Below, in pieces: positions 20,661-32,075 of a stretch of DNA of 64,000 nt. The stretch covers positions 868,001-932,000 of the forward strand of contig JAGMWG010000010.1 of the NCBI GenBank assembly GCA_020744225.1. Direction: 5' to 3'. Each line of letters begins with the position of its first letter. The stretch's first letter is position 1. A program made the position numbers and the translations under genes. Source of the stretch: Paraphoma chrysanthemicola (taxonomy: Eukaryota > Ascomycota > Dothideomycetes > Pleosporales > Phaeosphaeriaceae). The notes beneath the pieces are model-generated. The model ran no database searches. It was not told the DNA's origin and worked only from the letters and a program-made list of their open reading frames with translations.

Positions 20661-22362
20661 GCTAGTTGTAGGGATTTGCTTGGCACAAAGAGCAGAAGAC
20701 GTGGGATGCTAGTCGGCCAGGTCTAGCGCTACCGCGTGGGATGAAAAGTGCTTTGGTCGAAGAAGCAACGATACACGTTCGATGGGCTGGCCTTTTAGAC
20801 GTCCAAAGAATTTGGCTCGAGCTTCTCCTCCGTTTCGTGAGACCTGGTCGCAATATCGAGACTTCTTCGCCTGTGTGACTGCGACGTTGGAGTCTGCTCC
20901 TGCAGGGTACAGCTCCGACTGAGGCAGGAGAATTTACTACCAGAGTCTCCCTGTATGGACAAGGTCAAGCGTCGCGGATATAGGCGGCAAGGAGCACGAT
21001 GATGTTGCTAAACCCGTTGGCAAAGATCACCCATGCAGCCGTTGGGCGGAGCGTTATTGCGACGTGCCTGGCGGATCGCGTTGTGGACCGTGAACCCTGC
21101 TTATGATGCCTCAGTACTTTCGATCTCGAAGCCTGTTAAGTGTGAGCTTCTCCAAATACAATTCATTGACATGAAGAAGAGTGCCCAGGGTGGCACAGCT
21201 TATAATAGCGAGGATGTAGTGCACCACCTCGGACTTGCATGATAGCGACTACCAACGACAAGACGCTGACTGCTCGGATACGCCCCGACTGGACGACTGT
21301 CTAAGACTAACGTTGCTGCTCACACGCGGGTGGATGCTGGACGTTACACAAACTTGGGTGGTCTTAGAGGATATACAGCCGTCTGGTTGCGGTCGCGTCG
21401 GGTAGCTGCAAGCGGCACCAGTCGACCAGTGCACAAAGAAAGTGCTACCAACAGGAATTGTTGTGAAAATCGCTGCGGCTGGTATGAAACAGAGCATTGG
21501 AGTTGTTCAATCAGGTAGAGTCTCAAGTCTCGTATAATGGGACGAAGCTGAACAAACTAAGCTCCTCCTGACCGAGTACCCTCTTGACCGGCCCGGCGAC
21601 GAGCCTGGCTGAGCTGTGGGCCAAAGCCCAAACACTAAAGTCGATGCACCAGTAGCCGGGGATGCGAACCTGTGCGGACAGCCGCCGCATGTACCTCATC
21701 GATCACAATGTGCATGGCGCGGGGGTTGCTACACTTTGAGCAGGCAATGCAGTGCGGGTCGTTGAGAGGTGCATTTGCAATAGTTTAGCTAGTCCAGCCA
21801 GGGCTCGTAGTGGCTGCTTGAGCCGGAAAATCCATAGATAGATGCTTGCTGTGTAACACAGACTCCAGGCATACCGTGGCGACAGTGAACAGATGCGATG
21901 CATGTCCAGTGACGAGAGCACGTATGCGGGTGACTCTGCACGATTAAGTGCATAATCGAGGGTCGAGCCGTGAATCGTCACAGGCGGCGCTTACTTTCTG
22001 CGCTGGCAAGGAAGAACGGACCGAGGCATGTCCAATGGAAGCATGCGCAATGGAAGATCAATCTGAATCTGATGTAGCTCAAATGCGACGATTAGACTGT
22101 GGACACAGATTAAGGTGTGCAAGGAAGAAAGGGCGGCGTGAATCTGGTGCACCCTCGCTTGTTTAGTTAGCGCCTCAAACGGGGGAAGGCGCCATCGAGG
22201 GTGTAAACACCATGCGACGCGTCCGCGTATCGATTCGTACTAGGCACATACACTGCTGACCAAAAGTCTCACCGCATGCATGGGGCAAAAAGGAGAACGT
22301 GATGCCATCAGTTGTTGGTAGGACTACCCCGTCGCTATGCGCGCTCAACTCGAGCTCCACTG
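20661..22362. other. 1.7-kb stretch without a recognisable gene
   Basis: It lies between the unknown minus-strand gene and Mis6. Short overlapping frames only; no tRNA, repeat or domain was recognised. The right end must carry the Mis6 promoter. Confidence 0.45.
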
Positions 22363-24784
22363 ATGGACTTGGCAGAAGAGCGACCGGCGTTGCACGACGC
22401 GCTAGAGTTATTGCATAAGGGTGAGTATTGACTGCAGCTGCTTTCGTAAATCAAACACTGCTTACCGTCGGCCACAGCATCAAGAACACCGGCAAAGCAG
22501 CGCACAGTCAAAGTATCTAGCGTCGTTGATGCCATATGCCGGCACGCAATCGAGGATGGACTCGATGAAGACGCACTGCGGGAAGTCATACAGCTGGCAT
22601 CTGTCAAGACCAATCTGGACCAGACGAGTGTCACGACATTAATTAAGAATCTGTATCCTGCCAAACGTATACCTGGCGATGTCGTCGTGACCGTTGTGGG
22701 AGCGCTTGGTCAAGGTAAAGGCAAACCATCGCCAGGCATGCAGGACTGCCTCGTAAAGTGGCTTATCACCGTTCGTGAGATCACCGAGGACGCAGACGTG
22801 CTGTCCAGACTGTACGGTGTACTTTTCGGCATGCTGGACATGATTAGCATTAGGTGAGCCTCGTCAAGTCCATTGCCACACGAGGTGATGCTAATAATAG
22901 CAGAACGTCCTTGTGTCATCTGTTGTCTTTGATAACACGAAGGAAGCATGTGAAGCCATTCCGGATCCAACAAATGTATGCTTCAGCTACTGTAACAGAA
23001 GTCGAACATTACGGCGTGTACTGACAAAACGCTAGCCTCGAGCTTTCCCGAGGTCTAGGTAACGAACCAGCACTTCAAGGTCTTCTCCGCGTTTTCAAGG
23101 ACTACTACCCCGACATAATTCTCGGGACTACTTCCACGAGCCGGAAGTCATTTGCTCCGGTGAGTACCCGCGTGCTGTGCGACTGCGATGATGCAACTTC
23201 GCCATGTTTCCCTACATCCCCGCAATGATAGGTTACACAGTTGAACGGCTCGCTAACCTGGAAAGCAACCTGACGCGGAGTGGCAAACCAGGATAACCGC
23301 GATACTTGATGCTAGCACAGCAGCGGAAGAAACCCTGTCAGATCGACACAATGGGTTCAAGGTCTCACGAAGAACAGCAAAGAGGAGCAAAGCTTCGGCC
23401 ATCCCGGATGTACATACATACCACGCGACGGAAGCTTCCGTGACGCTTGAGGGAATCGACAATGTGAATGCCTTCGTCGAGAAGCTTGATCGCATCGAGC
23501 CACCAGGGCAAATGATCTCCATTCTCACAGATCCGCTCCTTCAAAAATTCGTGGATCTGCGGCCCTCGCCAATCACGTCGACTCGAATCGATCTCTGGCT
23601 GTCGACCTGTCTTGAGGATCTGTATAGAGACGAGCAATTGGGCTCAGGAGACTATCAATATCTGCAGGAGATACTCGAGGCCTTACTGAAACACGCCCAA
23701 TACGCAAAGGCAAGTTTGAATAAGCGTTGTATATTCCATGAGCTAATATCTTTAGACCCTGCATCCGACAACCCTCGACTTTCTCAAGGCCTATCTCCTT
23801 ATGTGGAACGGCGTAGAGAATATTGACGTTATCTTTGAACTCCTTACATATGTGCCCATCGACACCTGGGCCGATGCTTATGCTTCCTATTTCCTGCCCG
23901 TAGAAAAGAGCATAGCGGCACATGACGAAATTCGCTACGACAAACTCATCGACATGTACACCTCCCTCGTACAGCAACAAGCAAGCGCCGCCTCGTCATC
24001 AAACGATGCGACCGACCCTCAGATCTTCCACGACCTCACAGCGCACGTCTTCACGCTCTCGATCTCCCTTCTCCTCTCCATGCCTCCGGGTACAAGCCAT
24101 CGCCTTCTCTCCTCTATCCTCGCGTTCTACGAAGTCCTCTCCACCGTCTCCCAACCGCACTCCGTCCCCATCATCCTCCCACCAATGCGCCTCATCTACC
24201 TCCTTCTCCAAGAGCCGTCGCCAGCAACCTTCTCGCGCGTCTGCGGCATCATCGCAGCGTACAAGCACGCCTTTGACGAGCACCCGAAACCCGTCAAGGA
24301 CTTTTATCCCACCTCCGTAACCGACGCGCTGAACTGGTGTCTGCGCGATATCTACCATCTCATATGGATCTCTCGCGCGCTTGTCACGGCGGACCAACGC
24401 GCCGTTGGATTCCATTGCGACCCCAACTTGCGCACCAGACTAAACGACTATCTGAGCAGCTTAGATCGCGAATATGCCATCGGCTCGGCATTCTTGCTCT
24501 CGAACAACGCGTGGATCGCATCCATGGCCGCAACGGCGTGGCGCGCAATGGAAGAGCGCGAGATCAGTACCGAGGGGTTCGACAGGGATAACATCCGGTA
24601 CCATCAAGGTCCCGTCACGCTCCGAAGCCTGGAAGTCCTGAAGCGTAAAGGCGGCGTGAGCGTAGCTTGGGATGGCGCAGACGGGTATAAGGTGTTTGTG
24701 CTGGATTGGATGGCGCAGAGGGGACTAGCGGGGACGAAGAGGTTGATGTTTGCGACTGTTTCAGATTTGCGTGGGAAGGCGTGA
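22363..24784 (+). CDS. mis6: Mis6/CENP-I inner kinetochore protein
   Basis: Six exons: 22363-22420, 22478-22853, 22904-22975, 23036-23159, 23266-23709 and 23756-24784, giving 700 residues, the usual Mis6/CENP-I length. The helical-repeat protein has the family's N-terminal block (V-S-S-V-V-D-A-I, then L-A-S-V-K-T-N-L-D, L-I-K-N-L-Y-P and R-L-Y-G-V-L-F-G-M-L) and the C-terminal L-N-W-C-L-R-D-I-Y-H-L-I-W block. In yeasts and animals this protein is part of the constitutive centromere-associated network and helps CENP-A loading. Intron 5 (23710-23755, 46 nt) begins AAG/GCAAGT, a GC-AG intron. It is convergent with Efr3, whose stop lies 566 bp away. Confidence 0.88.
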
Positions 24785-25350
24785 TTTGGGGCGAGAGCGA
24801 GGGTAGGTTGGGTTTGATTTGGTCAGATTACCCTCGAGACAGTACGACATACATCCTCAGATGATGTCAAACTCGCGTTTCTTACCGCATGCGAAGCAAC
24901 ATCCCTATCCTGCTGCGACTTCTCTTCACTCAAACACCACATGCGTCTTCCTGCAGCCGCATTTCCCCCACCTAGCGATATCCAAGCCGTGTACGTTAGA
25001 TCTAGAATAGCGGACTAGGTTTCCAAAAGCATACGAGTACTTGAAAAATGAGTTGTACAACCACGTAGGTTAGACGAAAGCATACAAGATGGAAGCATAC
25101 GATAATAGCACGCGACGAGAATGCACTTGGAATAAAAAGCGATTTGGGGATACGAAAAGCACTATCTGTGTTATACTCCCGGAGAATATTATGTACTTTG
25201 TGTGTTCTGCTTTAGTTTATGTGAACACGCCATTACACAACACGCAACAAGCTTCGAACAGGTTCCTCGTTGACATGTACAAATTCAAATCTCCCTTTAT
25301 CCATTATATAACAATACTCTCCCTCCCGCTCGACTTCCAATCATTAATTA
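24785..25350. other. Convergent intergenic region
   Basis: Contains the 3' flanks of Mis6 (plus) and Efr3 (minus), AT-rich toward 25130-25350. No gene recognised. Confidence 0.5.
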
Positions 25351-28300
25351 CTAATACGGCGCTTTCCCAACACCATGCCCCACCACACCTCCTTCCTCAC
25401 CTACGCCATCCCCCTCGTCATCATCATCGACTCCCAAACTATCCAAGAAGCTTGCAAAGTCTGGTTTTCTGCCCTGGACTTCACTCCCTCTGTGTCTCCG
25501 ATCCCCACTTCTCCCTCTGCTTTTGACGCTCTTGCTCTTCTTCGCCACACCTCCGTTCGGCGCTGTCTTTGGGCGCGCAAAGTCCTGCGTGTCGATTTGG
25601 CCCGTGGGCGACGTGGATTTGTCGCGGAGACTGTCTGGGATCGGTGGGACAGGAGGAACGCCGTCCATTGTGTATGCATTGTCGCGTGCGGCTTGTGCGT
25701 TGGTTTGGGCTGCTGAGCGGGGTGACGGGGGACTTGTTGTTGAATTTGCGGTCTGAGGGCGCGGAGTGAGTGTTGCTGCTGGGGTTGATTGGCCGTCTCC
25801 GTTGGAGGAGCTTAGGTGCGAGGCGTCTAGATTCTGCGAACGATCTGCGGTAAGGAAAGATGAGTCGGAAAGAGAGTGTACGCTGACCATCGAGTCGGAA
25901 GCGGATGAGTTGCGGTCGTTTGATGTACGGTATCGTTGCGAAGGCGCGCGGGTTGAGTAGCTTGTTCGAGGAGCATGAGGGCTAGAGCCAGATAGTGCGC
26001 GCTTCAAATCGTCGACTCGCACCGTGCTACGTTGTGAGGAGCTACTGCCAGGCGTCCGGCTTGGACTACGGTTACCGTGCGGAGATCCAAAGCGTCCAAC
26101 CAAGCCATAAGCAGCAGAAGGTGGCCTGCTATGCGCACGTCTTGGGCTCGGTACTGGCGAGTTGTTTGCGCTGTCAAGGTTGCCATTAGGGATGTTAACG
26201 CCGAGATAATTGTTCTTCTGAGTTCCTGTGTACTGGGTGCCTGAGCGCGACCCAGTCATGGACGCCGAGGACGAGTCCTTGGTATTGTTCGTCACACAAA
26301 TATCGCGTGTCCAGTCAGCAAGAAGATCCTCTCGAATCTTGTAAGGAAGTTCAGGTGGTGGATTGACGTTGACAGGTTGATGAATGGCGGGCACTGAACC
26401 GGATATTGACATCGATCGCCCAGGCGACCCTGGCGGTGATGACGGCGGAGAGTAGAGCGAGGAAGAGTAACCTTCAGCGATCTTGTCCACAAGAGCTTCC
26501 CGGTTGTCGAAGGGCTTAAGTGCCTCCGATTGCACTGTTGCACTGGGCAAGCGAACTGGATTTGGGTGGGGCGTTTCGATCCGTTCAACTGGCGTAGGCG
26601 GGACGCGGATGCTCTTCACCCACAGGCCTTTGTTACTTCTCCTGGATATCTCGTTATGAATTGTGCGACCCACAGACGAGACCTCGAAGTCCAATGCCAT
26701 GCTCAATGCCCACAGATATCCGTGTACCAAGCTTCCCACTCGTACCTTTGTACCGGGGTCTTCGATAGTTGCAATATCCTCCTGCAAGCGCATGATCATC
26801 GGTAGCCCACTTCTCGCAGCGTTGACTCCAAGCCTATTGGTCAAAGTGGTGAGAAGAAGATGCAGCAGTAGATAGTCCTCCTCGGAGTCGACGTAGAACA
26901 GCGCGTTTTCATAGATAGCCAGATGGAGAAGTGGCAGAAAGGTATCCTTTCCCTTGCCATTCCTCGGCTTCCGCTCTCTGTGTGACGCGTTCGACACCGC
27001 ACGTCGTGCCAAGGCATTCTTGTCGTTCTCTTTCTCCTTTCTCCGGTAGTTTTCCACAATCTTGAGATCCTGCTTCTTCTTCTCCAAATTGAGCCAAGTT
27101 ACCACCGCATCGACGTATGCTTTCCGCACTCGTCCGCTCGGGTCTCGTAGCAACCACTGCGTGCCTTCCCATACGCTCACACCGACAGTGCTCCTAGACA
27201 CCGACGCTGACGAGCCGTCTGGTCGTCGCATGTTCGCGGTCTTGATGATAGCCTTGACTGACTCGAGAGCTGTCACACGCGCAGTCTCAAATGAGAAGAA
27301 GCGGTCCACGTAGCTTTTTTCTTGGAGACTAGCTGAGTCTACCACTGCATCAATTGTGCCAGTGGGATTTTCAATAGCCTCAGCGGTCGAGGTTATACTA
27401 GACATACGCGACGGCTTTAGGCGAGCGAGGATCGCTTCAACCATGTCCGATATTTGGTCTGTGTAGTAGATGTGCGACGCCAAATCAGCCATGCACTTCT
27501 GCACCGTCTCCAAGAGTCTGAATCTCGCTTGCGAAGGCTCCTTGACTACCTCCATGACCACTCCGGTCAGATTGTTCGCCGAGCTTCGGTTGCCCAAGTC
27601 CTTGTCTGAAAGTACTGATGTTGTTTGCTGCTGATGAGGTACTATGGATGAGCCTGGCCCACCGAGCTGCAAGAGTAGCAATGTGTGAGAAATGAAGCCA
27701 ACCAAGACATCCATCACGCTGAGCCCGATAAAGTTTATTGTAGACGCAAGAAGATAGTCGATCACAGTAGCCAGGACCAATTGCCGTTCGAGGTCGTCCT
27801 CGACAATGGGGCTTCGCACGAGTGTCTCAACGGCGCCCACCAGAATGGTATATCGATCTTGCACTGGCGCCCAGCTGCATGTCATAGCCATAAGCGTAGT
27901 CGCCCAGTTTCCGCTCTCGCTGCCCAGGTTCTGCGCGCTCTTCACGTGGGTACCAATGAACTTCAGCACAGCAGATGTCGCCAGGCGCAACTGTCCACGG
28001 TTCACGCCCTGAAATATGTTCCGCAGCGCCTCGAGCGCAAGCACTCCCACCTCCTCTTCGGCAAGCTTGTCGGCATCTTCGGTTGTTCCCGATGCTGCAA
28101 TCGGGTCACCGCCTTCTTCTTCTTCTGTCCGTGCAGTCGAGACGCTCTGCCGCCGGCGCAATGCCAGCTCCTTCTCGTGTTCATCCTTTTTCGACTCACG
28201 GTGCTCCAGACGCTTGAGGTAGGCGCCGCTCTCTGAGTATACGTTCGCGAGAACGACAGGTATGATGACAGCCAATTGGCGGCCCGTCTCCGATCCGAGC

Positions 28301-28872
28301 GATTCGGACGATGCGACTGCCTTGAGTGCCTGCAGCCCCGCTTTGCGATATCTGATGGCGACGGGCCAGCTCACTGGCGTCTTTGCAGTCTTGGCGCCGT
28401 CTTTGGAGGCCAATTGCGCGTACAGCTGCACAATCTCCTCGTAGCGCTTGATGTAGTCCAGATCTGCAGCGAGCGCGGCGGGTTCTTGGTGGGCGCACAG
28501 CGACTCGAAGGCCGGCACCGACTCCTCGACCATGGTGACATCATTGGAGTTGAGGATGGTGCGGAGGATGCTCAGGACGGCGCCGGCGTAGAGGGGGAGG
28601 TCGCGCGGGCATTTCTCGATGAGCGCCTTGACAATCTCCAGCGTGACCTGCACATTCCCAGTGCTGCCCTTCCACACATCCTTGGTCGCCCGCTTGTCGA
28701 GGAAGTCGCCGACCTTTTGCAATTTGCTGCGCCGCGTGCTCGCATAGTAGAGCAGGTAGCTCAACTCGCTCGAATTTGCCTTGACGTCGGCATTGTTCTT
28801 CTGGAACTTGGGATAGCACTTGAGCACCAGGACCTGGTGCTTCGGGCGACACGCCTGCCGCGCAGCGTTCAT
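25351..28872 (-). CDS. EFR3: Efr3-family plasma-membrane scaffold for PI4-kinase
   Basis: Single-exon 1173-residue protein. The N-terminus (K-H-Q-V-L-V-L-K-C-Y-P then E-L-S-Y-L-L-Y-Y-A-S-T-R-R-S-K-L) is the Efr3 signature; the basic patch there contacts membrane phospholipids. Helical HEAT/ARM-type repeats occupy roughly residues 30-800. The C-terminal third is Ser/Pro/Thr-rich and disordered, ending in an acidic D-D-D-D-E-G-D segment. Efr3 recruits the Stt4 PI4-kinase complex (with Ypp1/TTC7) to the plasma membrane to make PI4P. Length is above that of the yeast protein, mainly through the disordered tail, as expected for filamentous fungi. The start at 28872 directly precedes the conserved basic motif. 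Confidence 0.88.
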   Translation of the reverse strand: MNAARQACRPKHQVLVLKCYPKFQKNNADVKANSSELSYLLYYASTRRSKLQKVGDFLDKRATKDVWKGSTGNVQVTLEIVKALIEKCPRDLPLYAGAVLSILRTILNSNDVTMVEESVPAFESLCAHQEPAALAADLDYIKRYEEIVQLYAQLASKDGAKTAKTPVSWPVAIRYRKAGLQALKAVASSESLGSETGRQLAVIIPVVLANVYSESGAYLKRLEHRESKKDEHEKELALRRRQSVSTARTEEEEGGDPIAASGTTEDADKLAEEEVGVLALEALRNIFQGVNRGQLRLATSAVLKFIGTHVKSAQNLGSESGNWATTLMAMTCSWAPVQDRYTILVGAVETLVRSPIVEDDLERQLVLATVIDYLLASTINFIGLSVMDVLVGFISHTLLLLQLGGPGSSIVPHQQQTTSVLSDKDLGNRSSANNLTGVVMEVVKEPSQARFRLLETVQKCMADLASHIYYTDQISDMVEAILARLKPSRMSSITSTAEAIENPTGTIDAVVDSASLQEKSYVDRFFSFETARVTALESVKAIIKTANMRRPDGSSASVSRSTVGVSVWEGTQWLLRDPSGRVRKAYVDAVVTWLNLEKKKQDLKIVENYRRKEKENDKNALARRAVSNASHRERKPRNGKGKDTFLPLLHLAIYENALFYVDSEEDYLLLHLLLTTLTNRLGVNAARSGLPMIMRLQEDIATIEDPGTKVRVGSLVHGYLWALSMALDFEVSSVGRTIHNEISRRSNKGLWVKSIRVPPTPVERIETPHPNPVRLPSATVQSEALKPFDNREALVDKIAEGYSSSLYSPPSSPPGSPGRSMSISGSVPAIHQPVNVNPPPELPYKIREDLLADWTRDICVTNNTKDSSSASMTGSRSGTQYTGTQKNNYLGVNIPNGNLDSANNSPVPSPRRAHSRPPSAAYGLVGRFGSPHGNRSPSRTPGSSSSQRSTVRVDDLKRALSGSSPHAPRTSYSTRAPSQRYRTSNDRNSSASDSMVSVHSLSDSSFLTADRSQNLDASHLSSSNGDGQSTPAATLTPRPQTANSTTSPPSPRSAAQTNAQAARDNAYTMDGVPPVPPIPDSLRDKSTSPTGQIDTQDFARPKTAPNGGVAKKSKSVKSRGRSGDRRHRGSEVQGRKPDFASFLDSLGVDDDDEGDGVGEEGGVVGHGVGKAPY

Positions 28873-30166
28873 CGAGTCTCAATTGCGCACGTCGGGGTTG
28901 AGGTTGCGCGGTTGCGTGCAAGCCGGAGGCAGCAGCGGTGATACGGCGGAGGAACAGCGGAGAGCGAGGCGAGGATATTCGCAGTGACGGAATAGCGCGA
29001 CAATTATACGAGCGGCATCATCTGTAGTCGATCAGGCGCTCCGAGTGCAGCTTCACCACTGAGTTCACGGGCAGACAGGGAGCAATAGGTGAGGTTGTTT
29101 GGATGTATTGTAGATCTGTCCAACAAATGTGGTCGCTGCCCGACGTTTCCGTCAGCCCTAATGCATCTGCCAAGCACGATGACGAACATCGAAATGTTCG
29201 ACCACTGTTCGGGCCTTCGCCAGGGTCTGTCGCAAACAGTTCCATGTTTGGATCTAGACGCCGTATTCCGTACTCGAATCTCATCGTGCGGTGCCTGGAC
29301 TAAACAACAGTGGATCTTTGCCCTCGAGTCACTGGATCGGGATGCTACTGCTGGGCTATGCATTTATTGACTACAAGGCTGGGCTGTATGCTATACTCTC
29401 GTTCGACATGTTGCTTAGGACCTGCTGCTTGAGCCTCTGGCCCCCAATTGTTAGGGCATCGCCCGGGATGCGCTTCGAGTGGGTTCAGATCAAGACACGA
29501 AATCTTGAGGCGAGCTCAAAAATCTTCTCTACGTCTTCGCAGTATCCTCGTCGTCTACTATCTGTCTTTTGCCTCTCTCGTAGGATTTTAACAGTTTACT
29601 CTTCCTAGTCAACATGTTCTTCTCCGATTATTCTGTCCGAGGTTTGTCCGCCCGCTTTCTCGTCATCTTCGCCTTCCAAACTGGAGCAGATGGACAGAGG
29701 CGTTTGCATTTTCAGCGTCTCAGGCTACTGTACAACAGACGTCTCATCAAACAACTTCCCATGTCCTTTCGAGGCCACAGTCTGAGATTATATGCCAGTT
29801 CACTCTTGTCTTCGCCTTCGCTGACACCGTCGCTATCGCCAGACACTGACCCAAGTGCGTGGCTTGATCCTGCAGACTCAGGCTGAGATATCAGCTTTGA
29901 AATTGCATCATGTACTACAGGATGTCAAGATCAAGTCTTCAGTCATAATGTGGATGCTGATTCGCCCCTGCTCTTCTCACCGCTACGCGTTTGTGGAGTA
30001 TCTTAGATGTGACTTCTTATCTCGTTCGTTCCTGCCCAATCCAAAATCGACCGAGCCTCACCCTTCTTTACCTTCCACACAGCGTATACGGTTACTCTCG
30101 ACCATCTCTCTCAATTCGTTTCCAATCCTGTTCGACACCTAGAATCAGAACCGAACAGCTGCAGCA
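28873..30166. other. 1.3-kb divergent intergenic region
   Basis: Lies between Efr3 (minus) and the first secreted-protein gene (plus). The left 150 bp is GC-rich Efr3 promoter sequence; the right part from about 29500 is pyrimidine-rich, as is common upstream of fungal starts. No gene recognised. Confidence 0.5.
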
Positions 30167-30817
30167 ATGTCCCTTCAACTTTTCGCCATCCTCTACATTC
30201 TCTTCTCCATCTTCCTCGGCGCTTTCTCATCGCCGATCAATGTCACCTTTGCCACTACCTCCTCACCTGCTTTGGCTGCTGTGAAACTTCTCCCTGACCC
30301 GAACATGCCCGAATCCATAAACCCGTCTTTTTCTCCGCCCTCGTCCCGCCATGAAATACCTGATGTGTCCATCCCCATGCTGCAAGGGCGGTGCGATGCA
30401 AATGTCGGCTTCCCGGGTGCCTTCTACTGTAAGCTCCTTCTCATTCAGACAAGGGATAATATGCTCCATCTGTGACACTGGCTAATCTCACGCACTACCC
30501 CAGATTGTTACGAGTACGACTGGCGTAATTGCCGCTGGGTTCCCCCATACCAGATCTGCGTCCGCATCACCAAAGACAACCCGCTGCGCTCGCTAGGTCC
30601 AGATCCAGGTGGTGTGTGCCGATTCTATCCGAACGACAGTTGCGAAGGCAAGCCTCACTCTTTCAAGTATGATGGCGGAAATATAAGGTGCGTGCACAGA
30701 GGACGAGACATGTGTTAGCTGACAGTAGCTGATGCTGTTGGTAGCGACTTCAGATGTCCGGGTGCGATGTTCAACATAGATCTTGTGGGAATGAGCATGA
30801 TATGCCACCCAGGCTGA
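30167..30817 (+). CDS. Small secreted eight-cysteine protein, tandem copy 1
   Basis: Three exons (30167-30428, 30504-30687 and 30745-30817) give 172 residues. It has a signal peptide (L-Q-L-F-A-I-L-Y-I-L-F-S then F-L-G-A-F-S-S), a pro-like Pro/Ser-rich stretch, then a compact domain with eight cysteines. The domain carries F-P-G-A-F-Y-Y-C, R-S-L-G-P-D-P-G-G-V-C and R-C-P-G and ends M-I-C. The same frame recurs in the next two genes. The pattern resembles small fungal secreted proteins that I associate with a beta/gamma-crystallin-like fold, but that is an inference. Function unknown; a secreted role, such as an effector or wall-associated protein, is possible. Both introns are phase-consistent. 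Confidence 0.7.
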
Positions 30818-31180
30818 GACTCGGGCAGGGCCTTGAGGAGGCCAGGAAATCGAGGGCTGAATAACGGCGGATGTGGTCGACTAAGATGTGATGAGTGACC
30901 GTCTTCAAGTGTAGGCTGAAGTACCAGAGGCATCACATATGTGAGGTGCGGGTCAAAGATAGCAGGTTTTACAGCCTTAGCTCAGATCAAGAAGCTTTGT
31001 TTGTAATTTGGTATGTGAAGTGAGTACTACGTTCGTCATAATCATTAAATTAGCTACAAGAGGGCTCTGCCCACCATGCCCCTCTCCGCATCTTCTCCTC
31101 GCCACAACATTTCCTCCATTCAGAACTATAATCAGCGACACCAAGGATCACCTCACTCTCACACAAGCACTATTCCAATC
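30818..31180. other. Spacer between tandem copies 1 and 2
   Basis: A 363-bp spacer with no recognised gene, ending in the promoter of copy 2. Confidence 0.5.
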
Positions 31181-31659
31181 ATGATCACCGCCCACCCTAT
31201 TTCGACCATTTCCACCTTCTTATTTTCTATCACCCTCTTCGCATCGTGCAGCCAGGCAAACCGCGACACCTGCCCCAACAATAAGGGCACCCCAGGCGGT
31301 GTCCTCTTCTGCACCGACCCCTACTTCAAGTCCGGGTGCCACTACCGCCCTCCCGGCGACTGCATCGGTTTCAAGCAAGAGCTCGAGAACATTCGCTCAA
31401 TTGGTCCGGATCCGGGCGGCGTTTGCAAGCTGTATTTGGAGAATGGGGCGTGTAGTGGAGATGGGTGGAATTATAAGGGGGAGAAGATTATTTGGTAAAT
31501 AGAACGTCTGTGGATGTTGGGTCGAGTGGCGTTGGGGAATGAGGCTTGGGGATTCCGGGGCAATGTGATGCGAATGTTAGGGAAGTGAAATGTCCGGGAA
31601 AGGTGGGTATTGGGGCCAACACGTTGAAAGGCGGAAGTATGCGGTGTAAACGAAAATGA
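31181..31659 (+). CDS. Small secreted eight-cysteine protein, tandem copy 2
   Basis: The ATG at 31181 starts a typical signal peptide (I-S-T-F-L-F-S-I-T-L-F-A-S-C); an upstream in-frame ATG at 31076 would bury it and is rejected. An 86-nt intron (31495-31580, GTAAAT...GTTAG) replaces an in-frame stop immediately after W and joins exons 31181-31494 and 31581-31659, for 130 residues. The second exon supplies the last two cysteines (V-K-C-P-G ... M-R-C-K-R-K), as in copy 1, which is the main reason to accept the intron. The domain shows T-P-G-G-V-L-F-C, then R-S-I-G-P-D-P-G-G-V-C and A-C-S-G. Secreted, function unknown. Confidence 0.7.
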
Positions 31660-32075
31660 TTATGGTCTTTTAAGTGAGGACCCGTATAAAGCATGAGCGT
31701 ATGGCTGAGTGTATTTATCGAGCTTTACTGGAGTGGAACACTTGCGGTCGGAGAATCTCAACCTGGGTATGGAACTGTGTTATTGTGAGATATCTTTCCT
31801 ATACTTGAGGAATATAAAGCTTGGAAGTGCAGTGACTTCAAAATTGATTGTGTAGCTGTGGTTGTCGGGAATGTAAGGTCCCTAGTAGACTGGTTTGAGT
31901 TCACCGCATTGTTCAATACCTCTTTCACAATGTATCCAAGAAGTCGATCCATTTTATAAAGAATCATCCCATAATATTCCATCCTGCCCATTGCCTCCTT
32001 CATTCGATCTCACCAACCTTCAACAATTTCTACCCCATCTATTGCACCCACCAGCCCCAGATACCCCGTAACATC
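31660..32075. other. Spacer between tandem copies 2 and 3
   Basis: A 416-bp spacer with no gene recognised. Confidence 0.5.

Noticed and set aside
19996..20712. 238-codon plus-strand open frame
   Set aside because: Antisense to the better-patterned minus-strand gene 20037-20660; rich in Cys, Arg and Ser, as shadow frames usually are.
28276..28941. 221-codon plus-strand frame
   Set aside because: Antisense to the highly recognisable N-terminus of Efr3.
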